NCBI GenBank assembly: GCA_030248135.1
Contig: JASANC010003338.1
Location: 43,167-107,166 of the forward strand
Direction of reading: 5' to 3'
DNA: 64,000 nucleotides
From: Theristus sp. LFF4_11
Taxonomy: Eukaryota > Nematoda > Chromadorea > Monhysterida > Xyalidae
Part shown: positions 1 to 12,480 of the stretch, piece by piece
Position numbering within the stretch: position 1 is the stretch's first letter
Layout: every line of letters begins with the position of its first letter
Notes under the pieces: model-generated
Database searches by the model: none
Told to the model about the DNA's origin: nothing
Seen by the model: the letters and a program-made list of their open reading frames with translations, nothing else
Translations under genes and position numbers: made by a program

Positions 1-300
1 TTTTGTTAAAGGTGTTGCGCGTTAAATAAAATCTTGAAATCTTGAAATTCGGTACTGACTCACTGAGGAGGTGCATATCATAATGAAGCGTTGCGACTAT
101 TTTTGTTTTTTTAACAACCCTCGGCATGGTAACGGTTTGGAAAAGTGGTAAATGAGGTCACCAAAACAAAATCTGCAAAGTTCCGCCATACGTGCGGCAT
201 ATCATATGTGGTTCTTCGAACTCCCGGACCCTGATTGATTTAGCACAACTTTGATTTTTGGAATTTTTTTTTGAATTAAAAAAACAAGAAAAACAACCCT
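1..300. mobile_element. Right part of another copy of the same AT-rich family
   Basis: The stretch ATCATATGTGGTTCTTCG… GATTGATTTAGCACAACTTT is shared with the right ends of the copies at 316-2131 and 10198-10492, and it closes with AACAACCCTA at 300. Left end lies outside the window. Bases 70-95 (GCATATCATAATGAAGCGTT) are the terminus of the telomere-like-string element. Confidence 0.6.
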
Positions 301-315
301 AGAGGTGCCTCCACC

Positions 316-2131
316 TAGGGTTGTTAAACAAAAATGAAAATTTTTTTTTTTAAAAAAAAAAGTGATTAAAAAAAAAACAAAAATGCCGATTTTTTTTTTT
401 AAAAAAAAAAATTCGAAAAATTTTCCTCTAATATGCTCTGAAAACCTCAATTTTGGCACAATTTTTCGAAAGTTCAACAAAAATTTTCTTTGATTATACC
501 TCGTAAAACCTTTAGCAGTCGATTTTGGGCCGTTTTACCGACTGCTTTTAGGCTTCGACAACATCTGCGATGAAGTTTTTGAGCGTCCCAAAGCTTAGCC
601 TACCATTTCCGATGCAGATAAGGTGACGATTCGCCTCGCAGAGCGTCCGATTGTGCTCGCTGCTCCGTTTGCAAGCGCTACGTTGTCTGGTTGCTGCTTC
701 GTGTCGTGTCGTCGCGACACCATCAGAAGAATTGATCGAATTTCAAGGCGGTATGTTTGTCTTCACTTTAGCATTAGCTTAGCTGGGGACAATTAGTGAC
801 GTTTTGGAGGTCAAAACTAGGGTTAGGGGAAAAAAAAAAAATCCGGATTTTTTTTTTTAAATTAAAAAAAAAATTTTTTTTTTTAAAAAAAAAATTTTTT
901 TTTACAAGTTAGGTTTGTTCGAAGCGTCTCGTCGAGCTGAGTTCATCTAGACTATTTTCAGAACGATCCGGGAAACTATAAGAGCGAAAATCGTGTTTTA
1001 TTGAAATTATGTCCATTTCATAGAGGGAAAGTTGCATTTTCAACAGTAAAACAGGACAATTTTCGACGTGTACTTGAATATTGAACCGTTCTTAGTTGTT
1101 CCTCTTTAGAAAATTACCAAAATTTGACTGTGTTCAAAAATTCCTGTTTGCTGTAGCTAAGTCGGCAACCCCTGTCGACCCGGTCGCCCCCCCCCCCCCC
1201 AAGACACTTACTTTCAGGTTCAACCAGCTATGCTATCTGCCACATGGCGAGAGCCCACTCTTCAAATCATCGTATCGAAAACACGTACCATGATTTCGCG
1301 ATCACGTTGCGGGCAACTGACAGACGCAAGTTTAACACGTTAGTTTAGCTCAGCACGCAAGTTTTAACATGTGGCCATGTTATCGGGTATCTGAAAAACG
1401 GTCGTGTGATGTGGTATTAACCAACATCCCCGCTCCAATTGTTTAACAATATATCGCACAACTCCATTGTAGACCTATAACGTACGCCAATCAACAAGAT
1501 ATCATGTTCATCTCATGGCCTACCGACTGAAAAAACATGTTCTAAGTTGCAAGAAAACGATTTCTGAAACGATATTTCAATTCAGTTAAGTCATTTCCAC
1601 GCTAAAAATTGACTCTAGAAGTCATCCAAATCGAAAAACATGGAGTACGTCGGTCAAAATGACCAAATAATGACATGTACCTAAGCACACAAAGAAGTTG
1701 GGAAGAAAATTTGGTTTGAACTTTCAAAAAATTATGCCATAAATCGAATTTTCAGAGCAAAGTAGAAGAAAAATTTTTCAAATTTTTTTTTTAAGTTTGA
1801 AAAAAAAAATCCAAATTTTTTTTTTTAAAAAAAAAACGAAAAAAAAAATAAAAAAAAAAATTTTTTTTTCAAAGCCCCTAACCCTAGTCAAAACACAAGA
1901 AGAGGCATGGTGACGGTTTGGAAAAGGGGTAATTGAGGTCACCAAAACAAAATCTGCAAAGTTCCGCCATACGGGAGTCATTCGGGAGGCGCATGCATAT
2001 CATATGTGGTTCTTCGGACTCCCTGATTGATTTAGCACAACTTTGATTTTTGAAATTTTTTTTTTAAAAAAAAAATTTTTTTTTTTTAAAAAAAAACAAA
2101 AATGACGATTTTTGTTTTTTTTAACAACCCT
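316..2131 (+). mobile_element. AT-rich non-autonomous element with 8-bp target duplication, copy A (1.8 kb)
   Basis: Starts TAGGGTTGTTAAACAAAAAT at 316, ends …TTTTTAACAACCCTA at 2131, and is flanked by CCTCCACC on both sides (308-315 and 2132-2139). Eight-base duplications fit hAT-like transposition. Interior has many A/T runs, no transposase frame. Confidence 0.85.
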
Positions 2132-2152
2132 ACCTCCACCGCAAGGTCCAAC
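2132..2152 (+). promoter_or_regulatory. Possible 5' leader of noc3 abutting a transposon end
   Basis: Only 21 bases separate the right terminus of a transposon (…AACAACCCTA ending at 2131) from the noc3 ATG at 2153, and the first eight of those (CCTCCACC) are the transposon's target duplication. Any promoter must therefore lie inside the element or the start of transcription must be very close to the ATG. I see no TATA box or other clear promoter signal. Confidence 0.35.
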
Positions 2153-5100
2153 ATGGCGAAAACAAAAGTGCCACCAAAGAAAGCGAACCAACGAAGGCAA
2201 AAAAAGTCAACAAGAGGCACAAGCAAAAATTCCGGAACTCGGCTGAAAGTGGTCAACAAAAAACTTGGAAAGTTTGCGAAACGTGGCAAACTAAAAGGAA
2301 AAGCGAAAGAGCAGTTGTTCAACATACGCAACGAAAAATATGCCAACGCTGTGAAGAAACGCGCACAGGTCAGGTTCCGTTTGGCGTTCAGCCATCGTTT
2401 AGCAATTTGTTTTCGATTTAACCATTCTGCAAAAAAAAGGATTTTTGCAGTGATAGTCTTCAGCAAATCGATTTACCTGTTTGAGCTTGGAATATAGGGT
2501 GGCCTAAACGTCTTTAGACCGTTTCTTCGTTTCAATTCCACGTTTCCCCTATCAATCATTAACCGTTTCTGACCAGTTACCCGGGAAAGAGTTGAGACTT
2601 GAGATATTTGTTGGGTTTTTATTTCAAATGACCTCAATTAATAATGAATTGGTTTTTGAGCTGGGTTTTAACCAATAACAAACAAAAAATTTCGGAAGCA
2701 AAAGAGTAATAAGAAAGTGTGAGCCGAGTGTCCGGCGCATGTGCCCTGGCGCTTCTTTTTTAAAACCCACTCGCGTCCGCATGCTCATGCCCATGATCAG
2801 TACCGAAGGCGAAAGCAAATTTCCGGGGGGGGGGAGGTGCCGAAAATTTTTCAGTGGGGTGGGGGTGTCAATCATAGTACAGTGACACCCCCAGGCGTAG
2901 GCCCGGTATTGTAGAAAAATTTCTGAGGGTGCACACCCCCCCCACCCCACCCATGATATTGTTTCACTTTTATTTTGAAAGAAAAACGCTAAATTTTGTT
3001 GCAAAATCTTTGAAATTGCAATGAAGAATGTCAAGTTATATATTCAGCTTAGATTATGGACTTTTAGAGACCAAAAAACGTGATTTTTGAGCAAAAGTTC
3101 ATGTTGTTTGGATGGTCTGAGAAAATTTTTTGGGTGTCACTGTAACTTAGGTCCATGTGAGGGGGGAGGGGTGGGTGGGGTGTCAAGCATATTTCGAAGG
3201 GGGGTGTAGATGGTCCAGTGTCAGGTTTTAGGGAGTGGGTGTCGCTTGACCCCCCTCCCCACCCCCCCCCTACTCGGTGGAGGTCTCGGGTGCTCTGGGG
3301 GGTGTACCCCCACCACACCCCCACGTCTTCGGTACTGCTCATGATCCACTAGCGCGCGTGCACACCCTCCGGCCTCAACAAAAACTTGTTCAAAACGCAA
3401 TTGTTCTGTCTGACATTATCCTTCTTGAAAGGCTTGGCTTATTAAGTTAGGATTTGGTTAAGATCATGTTAGGCTTAGGTATAGGCTTTAGGATTAGGAA
3501 TAGAACTATGTCCGTTTAAGGAATGTCCGACAACGAGCGTGTCGGTTTTTTTTGGAAACAATCCGCATGTGCATGCGTGCTTGAAAAAGTTAGGCGAAAA
3601 TTGAAACGCATTTTGTGCACGCTAAAAACAAGTGGATCTCGGTGATTTGAAAACTAAAATAATCTCCCTGGTCTCTAGTTCACGTGTATCAATTTTGGCC
3701 AGAAACAGTTAAATAAACAGACTGATAAGGGAGGCATGGAATTAAAACGGTCTAATGACTTTTGGGCCACCGCACCCTGTTGTATTTGCTGGTAGTTTTT
3801 TTGTTTGTTGCGCCATTTCAACTGTTTTTAGATTGTGTCTGATTGGGAAGACGTGTGGGATCAGAAGACGAAAGTGGAAGCTGCTGAATTTTCAATCGCA
3901 CCTGTCACGAACAGTATTCAACAATTAGAAGCTGACAAATGTGCTCGGATCAAGAGAACAACAAAGGCGAAAGTGAAACATCTGCTGCCAATCAAAGTGG
4001 AGAGCGGAGAAATTGTGCAGAGAACGACAGAGGTTTTTATTTTGTTTCTTTTGTAACACGACTAAACCCTGTTCGAGTGTTGTTTCAGTTTTCTGGAATG
4101 AACGAGGTGTTGCAAAAAACTAGGCAAACCGGCTTGTTCTCGAGTTTCAACATTGGTCCAACATTTCGTCTTCAAATTTGGGAATGTCTGCAATTGATTG
4201 GGTTATAAGTGTGTTTGAAGATTCTCAAATTTGATGCACAGCAACTGAGCAACATTTTCAAATCACGGCTCAACGTGTCAAAAAAATATTCTTGTTTCTT
4301 GGTATCTGAAGCTGATCAGCTCTTGCAAATTTAAAATCGTAATCGTGATTGAAGTTTTCAAATAAAATTTAAACACAATGGAATACCAACCATTTCTAAA
4401 GCAGCGTTTACAATTTCAGACGAAAACACTGAAGCAGACTCGAGAACGAGCGATTTTACTCATTGTGGTTTTTGCCACACCCTGTATATACCTGATTTTC
4501 TGCAGAAAAGATTCGTGTTTCCCATGATTTACGTTCTTAAGCTCATGGTTGTTGTTCATGACCCGGTAAGCTCATGGTTGATAATAGGTTGATCCGTTCC
4601 AAAAGAACTGAAGTTGGTTGGTTGTTGGGGGAGGTAGTTGGTTGCATGATGTGTGATGCTTCTGTGCTGATTGGTGTTGGTGTACTGCGATTATTTGTCT
4701 CTTGAACGTTGGGTGATTTATGAATGACCAATTGGAAGTGAGTGCATTCAATCAGGTTGATGACGATGAATTGATCGGCGATAATGAGACAGGTGACGAC
4801 GTTGACATGGACACGGGTGGTTGCGAAAGGGCAAGTGACAATGGTGGTGTGCGCAATGGCAGTTGCAGCAGTCTGCACGCGTGCAAGGTGTTCATTGCAA
4901 ACTGCAGTCATCAAGTAATTCAGGATCCACCGTCAAACGTAAGTTACCGTTACATACATGCTGCTGGTTAATTTATAGCTTGTAGTAAATGTAAATTGTT
5001 ATGGTACACAAAGAGATGTCATTAATTAAAACCGTTTTCGAAAACGTGTGTATTTTCCTTCTCTCTTTTGTTACATTGGTGATTTTATTTTGCACCACAG

Positions 5101-8100
5101 ATCAGGTTCTTGTGGAAATGTGAAAATCGGCCTCTTTACATCCTTACTGCTTCATCTTAATTTACATTTTCCGCATTGGTCAACGTTAGCGTACAACGAG
5201 TGCAGCCTACCCATCATTATCGCACGTTTCTTTAAAATGCTTTATCAGTCGGGGTTTTCTTTTTTAGATTCATAAGACCAAAGAACTCCTTACACTGGTC
5301 GACGGGCACACGGTTCAAGAGGATCGATTGAGATTGTGCGCACGAAAGTTGGCTGTTGCTTCGTTGTATCAGTTGTTCACAGACATCATTCCAGGCTACA
5401 GGATTCGTCAGATTATGGACGCTGAAACTGAAACTGGCACAAAAGTCAGTTTTGTATTGTGTTATTGAATTGCATTGATAATATATCGAAAACTACAACT
5501 ATTTATAACGATCTATTCAATCCTTCAAAAACAATCAGTTCGATTAATTAATCAATTTATTGTTATAAACCATTTCAGTTACGCAAAGAAACGCGCCAAC
5601 TGATAGAGTTTGAAGAGTCTTTACTGCGCTATTATAAGCAATATTTGACACAGCTTGAGCAATGCACTGCAAACGATGGTAAGCTCTGTCATTGACTATT
5701 TCTGTGAGTGTTTGTCACAAAAATTGCGAAGTTATTGTGCCACAGACGATGACGAGAAGCTACGTGTGCTAGCGGCACGTTGTCTCGGCTTGTTGATGCT
5801 CAAGGCGGCACATTTCAATTTTGCCGCCAACATAATCACCGTTGTTGTCAGGCTTGCTGGTGGCATCCACGAACAGGTATCACCTTTGGATTAGCTTCTG
5901 CGACCGAATGAATGCGTTTTAAGCCGTAGAAACGTCAGTAGTTCCGTGTGCTTTATGCGACAATGCAAAAGCGCCTTGGTGACCCTTGCGTCTCCAGGGA
6001 CCTGGCTCATTTCAACTATTTTGAAATGTTGTCAAACATACAACCTGTCCGTGCGCTGACTGAATCAGCAATCATCGGTTTAGAACGATGTATCGCCCCA
6101 TTTTGGCATTTCTGTTAGCAACGTGTTCGAGCTTCATCTCTGCATTCCAATCATTCGTGCATGCCTGTATTGCTGTGCTGCCTGTTGCCTGCATTGTCTA
6201 CCGTGCTGCAGATGCGATCAGTGTGCTGCAGTGCGTTGGTTGAGCTGTTTGAGGGTGACTCAACGAATGGCGAGGCAACACTTGAAGCGCTACGTTGCAT
6301 CAATCAGTTTGCTGCAAAACACGTTGCGCGTGTGCACCCTGATTTGTTGCAGACACTCCTAAAGTTGCGCATCAAGGTGTGTTGATTGGGGACTTTTTTG
6401 TTTTGGTGAACTTGTACAACAACCATTTTGCAAACTGCAGGAAGTGGAGCGCACAGATCAGTCAAAAACGCGAATGTTGGAGGAGAAAGAACGGCGAAGA
6501 GAGCGCTTGCAACGGATGAACAAAAAAGCACGCAAGGTCGCACGCAATTTGTGGCCCAAGAATGCCTTTTTGAAAAACATGCAGCTTGCCTTTCACAAAG
6601 CTTTGTTTTTTTTTCAGTATCAAAAACAACTTGATCAACTCGAATCGGAATTGCGCGAGACGCAGGCACAGCAAAATCGCGCCACGCGACTGAAACTGGT
6701 ATGCAGTGCGTTTATGAACTTCTTTTTAAAAACAATCGTTTATCATTGGATTGGAAGAAGAAAAGAACGCTGGAAACGTAACAAATCGCTACTTAACCAT
6801 GACCATCATGCTAGCTCATAAAGGTCACAAGATGCAGTGCACTTAGTGTAATGTGGCACGGCACACACATTCTTGCAGAACACCCTGAGCATGTCTCACG
6901 TGTTCCATGTTTATTTCCGCGTGCTGCGTCGAGTGCCCCGGTCGCGTCTGCTGCCGCCGGTGCTCGAGGGCCTCTGCCAGTTTGCACATTTGATAAACAT
7001 TGAATTCCACGACGACTTGGTGCACAGTCTCCATGAACTCATCGAGGAGCACGTTCGTCAACTTCAATTGCACTGCTTGTGAACTTGTCTTTGTACGCGG
7101 ATTGGGTGAGATGATAGAAGTCAGCAGTTAGGTGCATCATTAGGCTGTTCACTGTCCACGTTTTCCGAGGGTCTTTTATAAATCCAGTTCGCAATTGTGC
7201 ACAACAGGACCTGCACACACTGGACTGTGTGCGTGCGGTGTTCACAGTGTTGCACGTGTTGTCTGGCGAAGGACTCGCAATCAACATTGATCCGATTCAA
7301 TTCTACAAATCAATCTATCGACTGTTGCCGCACATTTTCCTCGAAACGCATCATGGTCAGCTGCTTTATGATTTTTGTCAATTGTATTTTTTCTCGATTA
7401 AATCTTTGTTTTTGCAGAGTTTCAAATGCGCCAAATGGAAGTGTGCCTGAAATGCCTGGATATCATGCTGGTGCAACGACGGAAATCAGTAAGTTACAAA
7501 TCAACCACGTAAGTGGTATGATGATGAAGGTTCTCTGCGTTTCCACCTAGTCCATATCAGAGGCGGAGGCGTTTTCACTGCGTGCCCAAGCGGCGGATTG
7601 CAAACAAACGAGCAACGTGCAGGCGTGTTGATGTTCATTCCAAATGAAACAACATTGCCTCGCATGATCAGATCGACGTCGAGCGTGTCGCAGCGTTCGC
7701 GAAGCGTCTCTCGCTGCTGTCGCTGGTGACAACCGACACCCGACAGCTGCGAGCAGTGCTGGCTGCAATCAGAACATGTTTACTCGTGCGTTGCTCTCAT
7801 TCGTCAGTCGCATTCATGCACGCTTCCAATGCCATGCAAATTCAATCGGAAACTGACCAAAACTTAGGCGCACAGTAAATTGGTGTCACTGGTTGTCGAA
7901 GATGACGACGATGGTGCCATGCCTGGCGGGCATCTCTCACGTCGATTCATGGCAGCCGTGAATGAGCCAGGCGAATGCAACGCCTTTGGTGCTGACATGG
8001 CAGAAATGCAAACGTTCAAGGTTGGTCAGATGGCGATGCAAACGCAACGCTCGTGCACATGCTGCTCCTCTCAGACACATGCCGACGGCGTAGTACGCCA

Positions 8101-8462
8101 ACTCGCTGGCAACATCGCCGCCGGGGCGCCGCTGTACGGCCAGAACCGACTGAAAGCAGAGCTCGCGAACATGTGCGTCTTGCTTGTGCCCTTGGCTGCT
8201 GCGATTGTTTCACGAAATCTTCTCTTCAGGAAACCATGGGACTTCCTGACACAGCTGTCAGCAGGTGACACTGACCAGCGAAGGAACGCGTTCAAGTCGC
8301 ATGTGCTGAGACTCTTCAACAAGGTTGCTTTTTTGCAATGCCAATTTCCAAATCCTTCCGACGCACGTTTTTTTTCACCGGTACATACAATTTCAGAGTG
8401 GCAACGGTGAACACAACAAAGCTGTTGTTTGCGAGATTATTCACACCGAATACAATAAATGA
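2153..8462 (+). CDS. noc3: Nucleolar complex protein 3 homologue (NOC3), 17 exons
   Basis: Role known for the family: nucleolar HEAT/ARM-like protein that with NOC2 moves pre-60S ribosomal particles through the nucleolus (in yeast also linked to replication licensing). Exons read by phase: 2153-2368, 3832-4032, 4756-4938, 5268-5444, 5579-5678, 5746-5876, 6212-6376, 6441-6536, 6618-6698, 6879-7052, 7208-7355, 7418-7488, 7672-7785, 7868-8020, 8075-8172, 8230-8323, 8397-8462; about 755 aa. Exon 1 is very Lys/Arg-rich (nucleolar targeting), exon 2 carries the KHLLPIK motif, exon 5 LRKETRQLIEFEE, exons 9-11 the hallmark PPVLEGLCQFAHLINIEF and LSGEGLAINIDP, exon 15 AAGAPLYGQ. Exon 3's start and the last intron are the weakest calls; if the last intron is not spliced the frame stops at 8410. 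Possible poly(A) signal near 8454. Intron 1 (1.46 kb) is full of G/C-rich repeat. Confidence 0.9.
2630..3345. repeat. G/C-run repeat in noc3 intron 1
   Basis: Runs of GGGGGTG and CCCCACC separated by CCAGTGTCAGGTTTTAGG-type sequence; inverse relatives at 55125-55240 and, for the ATATTCAGCTTAGATTATGG part, at 59150 and 61840. Enlarges intron 1 of noc3 to 1.46 kb. Flanked at 3340-3520 by TTAGGCTTAGG-like strings. Confidence 0.7.
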
Positions 8463-8691
8463 AGAAAAGTTGTTGTTGTTGCCGTTTTAGCGGTAGACCA
8501 GTAGCTATATAATGGCTATTATATGACATAAAAAGGAATAAAATATTGCTCGGTTATTGTTAATGCAGTTGTGTTTGAATTTTGAATCCATGCTCTACCA
8601 CACAATGGATACAACAAAATGAGTCAAACAGCACAACAGAACAGACACAACCAACAACAAATGAGATTTGCTCAGCCAATACGTTTTTTGC

Positions 8692-9868
8692 CTATTCCGC
8701 TTCAGACAATTGTTGCATTTGCTCGTGCAGTTTGTCCAACTGCGCCTGACGGAACTGAAACGAAAAAGCTGGGCTCGTAGCAGAAAATCAGTTGCTGTAC
8801 AATGTGGATGCGAATGTTTCAAAGCACGTCATTTCGGTGCAATACGCTCGAACAAATGGACCATACCTGTATCACGTGCACCAAGGACTTTCGCTGCGCC
8901 CTGTGTCTTTCCAGATCATTGTCGCTCAAATCGTCAAACTCTATTCCATCCAAGTACTCCAGCGCCCGCATACAATCTTCGTTCAGGCAACGGTGCCGTT
9001 TCTCTGCTTCCACTAACGTTTCTTTCTGTTGCTCTTCTGTCAAATATCCCTGAAATTAACGAAATCAAGCGATCACGTTTCACCACGCGCGAAAGCATTG
9101 CCTTGACGCACTTGCATGCAACTCCGCTTCCAACAGCATTCTCGCTACATGATCGTTTCTCTTAACAAGAGTTGTTCTTTTTTCAATCGATAGTCATTCG
9201 CATTAACCTGTCTCAGGCTGTTCATCTGGTCATGGAGAATGTTCATTCGCTCGCCAATGCGGTTTATGGTGTCCCTCTGGAACGCAGCAAACTTGCGATC
9301 GTGCGCATCGCGCGGCCAATGATCGTCCGTCTGAAATGACGAACCAACAAATCGGATGTCACAAAACTACCATGAAAGCCAGTATGCCAACATCAAAAGC
9401 AATATGAGCAATAAGCATCGCAAACAGGCATCATACCGTGCGCACCATCACCATCAATCTATCGCCATTTTGTAACCTGCACTCGGTCAATGTTTTTGCG
9501 GGCTCCATTAAAATGCGACCTGAAAACGTTCACAGTATGAGAGAGAACACAGCCGCCAGCATCATGCAAGGGGTCATCATCATCATGCATCAGCCCTGCA
9601 ACGGGTCATTTATCAACCCTTGCGATGGGTGCCCATCACAAATGCCGCACTCGCCTTTGTGAATCACTCGTATTCGCTCAACATCATCAATTTTTATTCG
9701 CATTGCAATTTCCTCCACCAATTGTCGCACAGTCCAATCTGGCGTCAATTGTTCTGCCGTCGATGTTTCACCCGCTGCAGCGCCTTCACCTTCATCTTTA
9801 GTATTGTCACCCGACACCGATGTGTCAATGTCAAACTTGAAACTGCCTGCAAACTTTTGGAACTGCAT
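8692..9868 (-). CDS. bag-1: BAG-domain Hsp70 nucleotide-exchange co-chaperone (BAG1 type), 5 exons
   Basis: BAG1 proteins bind the Hsp70 ATPase domain and promote ADP release; an N-terminal ubiquitin-like domain links them to the proteasome. Exons (- strand): 9868-9655, 9519-9437, 9330-9208, 9049-8867, 8754-8692; about 221 aa, close to the 210 aa I recall for the nematode protein. The ubiquitin-like part (residues ~40-100) reads …RVIHKG/RILMEPAKTL/…NGDRLMVMV across exons 1-2. The BAG region (~110-215) has INRIGERMNILHDQMNSL and LEYLDGIEF followed by a basic QRKSLVHVIQ helix, which aligns well with the worm BAG-1 pattern. Intron 1 appears to use a GC donor (AAG/GCGAGT); reading a later GT instead would add four residues in the ubiquitin-like domain. 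Convergent with noc3, only about 230 bp between the two stops. Confidence 0.87.
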
Positions 9869-10197
9869 GTGTGGCGTGTGAACGTTGGTGGTGGGTACAA
9901 AATTTCAGCAAATTGGTTTTTGTTTCAGTTTGTGCTAACCACCGAGCCACGACGACGACCACGTGGTGACGGAGGAGACAAAGTTCCTTCATCAATTAAT
10001 TGAAATTGAAATTGTTTTAATTGATAAAAATTCCACGATTTCAACTTTTTTAACTTTAACATTCATTCAATTTCAAAATTCAATACATCAATTAGTAGAT
10101 TTAGATTTCAAAAAACTCAACCTTGAACCACGTGCAGCAGCATCGTCGTCGGACGTCGGATTCCTTCGTGTTTGTTCGCCTTCGCCTTGTTTGTTCC
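9869..10197. other. Upstream region of bag1, no gene
   Basis: Low-complexity AATTGAAATTG repeats (9990-10090) and an ACCACGACGACGACC stretch. Presumably includes the bag1 promoter, but I cannot point to a specific element. Confidence 0.5.
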
Positions 10198-10282
10198 TAG
10201 GGTTGTTAAACAAAAATGAAAATTTTTTTTTTAAAAAAAAGTGATTAAAAAAAAACAAAAATGCCGATTTTTTTTTTTTTTT

Positions 10283-10340
<58 letters not shown>

Positions 10341-10492
10341 CTTTTTGGAGGCGCTTGCATATCATATGTGGTTCTTCGGACTCCCTGATTGATTTAGCAC
10401 AACTTTGATTTTTGAAATTTTTTTTTTAAAAAAAAAAAATTTTTTTTTTAAAAAAACAAAAATGACGATTTTTGTTTTTTTTAACAACCCTA
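10198..10492 (+). mobile_element. AT-rich 8-bp-TSD element, copy B (295 bp, complete)
   Basis: TAGGGTTGTTAAACAAAAAT … TTTTTAACAACCCTA, flanked by TTTGTTCC at 10190-10197 and 10493-10500. It contains about 70 nearly uninterrupted T. Short deletion derivative of the 316-2131 type. Confidence 0.9.
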
Positions 10493-10975
10493 TTTGTTCC
10501 CAGTTTTTCGACGATCCAATCCACAAGCAAGATCGAGAATTGCCGAAAATAAATGAGATGGGTTTTCCTACTTCTCAATCTCTTCTCTTTCCTGTTCTTC
10601 CACCTGATCTAAAAGACAATTCCACTATTCCAACATCCATCCATAATCCATCCAATTCCAGTTCAGGGTTCGAAACTTTTTTAAACTTAAAAAAAATCTT
10701 TTTTTTAAATCGGGATTTTTTAATTGACTAAAAAACGAATTTTTGCCATCAAAATTGTACTTTCATCTGAAAATGCGTTTAAGACACTTTCCATTCCACA
10801 GAAAGGGCTGCCCTTCTTTTCTAAAATCCGCTTCAGGTAAAACACGCTCGTTGTCGGACATTGCTAAAACGGACTTGATTTAAATCTTAATCCTGAAGCC
10901 TAATCCTGAGCCAAACCTGATCCTAGCCTAATCCTAACCTAAGCCAAGCCTTTTCAAGAAGGAAGATGTCAGAAG

Positions 10976-11271
10976 CGCAACGCTTCATTATGATATGCAC
11001 CTGCCCCGCATCCGCATTGCTCATTGCTCATGATCCACTAGCGCGTGTGCACACGCTCCGCACTCAACATAAACTTGTTCAAAACGCAGTTATTTTTATT
11101 CCTGCTTTCTTAAAAAAGCTTGGCTTAGGTTAGGATTAGGTTAGGAACAGGTTTTGCTTAAGATTAGGCTTAGGTTTGGTTTTTAAGTCTAGGTCCGTTT
11201 TAGCAATGTCCGAGAACATCCAATTTGGAGCGTGAGTTAACTGGAGCGTAATATCATAAAACGTGCCAACC
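10976..11271 (+). mobile_element. Telomere-like-string element, copy A (296 bp)
   Basis: CGCAACGCTTCATTATGATA … ATATCATAAAACGTGCCAACC, same as 62156-62452. It is inserted in a diverged relative of itself (10840-10975 and 11272-11345), which carries the CCTAAN string on the left and the AGCGTGTGCACGCGCGCTAG block on the right. Confidence 0.8.
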
Positions 11272-11345
11272 GTTTTTAAGTTTTTGTTGGGGCCGGAGCG
11301 TGTGCACGCGCGCTAGTGGATCATGAGCATGAGCATGCCGATGCC

Positions 11346-12480
11346 ACGTGCGCGTGCGTTTTAAAAAAGAAGCGCCAGGCATTTTTTGTGACAATTTCTA
11401 CTTTCAGGTCAAAGATCGACGAGTGGGGTTTGAAAAAAATAAAATCCCAATTTTTTTGATTAAAAAAAAATTCTTCCACTTTTTTTGATTTAAAAAAATT
11501 CAAAATGCCAGAGGAAAATCCGATGGTCTACAAAAAATAGGTGCATTCGAACCGCGCTGACGCGCTGAGTTCGTATATGGCATTTTCAGAATAAAATAAA
11601 ACTGTTTTGACCCTTAAAATTGACAAAAACTTTCGTGAAAATTAGCCTTCGACGTCAATTTGGACCTACCTTTTGCAGCATGTGGATCTAAACCCAGGTC
11701 GTGGTTCTCGTTCCAACTGATTTTTCTGTGTTCCATACTACTTTCTTGAAATTTAAGATAGGCTTTTTGAGTCGACCGACCCGGCCTCCACACCTCTAGG
11801 CACAATTTCAAAAAAGTTTTCAAATTCAGTCAAATTTAAGACCAATCGAACCGCCTTGATGCCCTGAGTTCGAAAATCATATTTTTATCTTAATCCAAGC
11901 TTTCTTTATGCTTCAAAATTGGGAAAAACCTAATTTTCGACCCCCTTGTAGTAAAACTCGCCTCTGCTTGAAGCTATTAACAAAAATCAAACTCCAATCA
12001 ATTCCCCTTGTATTTGTGCACATTTTTCGCTGTTATACTATGGTTGAAAATGTTTTTTCATGCTTTGTATTTTTAAAAAACTGCAGAGGTTGGTGGTTTT
12101 TTACGTTTTTCGGTACTTTAGAAACGTTTGTGGTAATTCTGAAAGATCTGCGAAAAATGTATATACATGTAAAATTTCAGCTTCAAAAAGCGTCGCCGGG
12201 ACTCACACGATACAAAACAAAATGGCTTGTCGCATGCGTTTTTGGTCAATATGCCGCATGCAGGGTGTTTCCTCCCACCCCCAAATTTTGGGGGGCGGCC
12301 CCCCCAGGCCCCCCCCCTAGAACAACTTGCACATAAATACAAGCGCATAAAGTTGTAAAGCCAGTCAACTTTTTATAATTCCGTCCTTGGCCAAAAACAA
12401 CCACCCCTTTCCGATCACTGGTTGGCGGCAGCGATCTAGCCCGCACTCTAATTAACTGATTCTTCACTACTTCCATCATC
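11346..12480. other. Intergenic, nothing convincing
   Basis: AT-rich sequence; 12288-12322 carries a terminus of the G-rich inverted-repeat family (GGCCCCCCCCCTAGAACAACT-type). Frames here lack motifs. The ENT promoter presumably lies near 12400-12480. Confidence 0.5.

Noticed and set aside
3400..3520. True telomere or chromosome end
   Set aside because: The TTAGGC-like strings are short, degenerate, internal and part of a dispersed element present in several orientations.
10088..10360. Poly-lysine frame on the minus strand
   Set aside because: Translation of the poly-T inside the AT-rich transposon.
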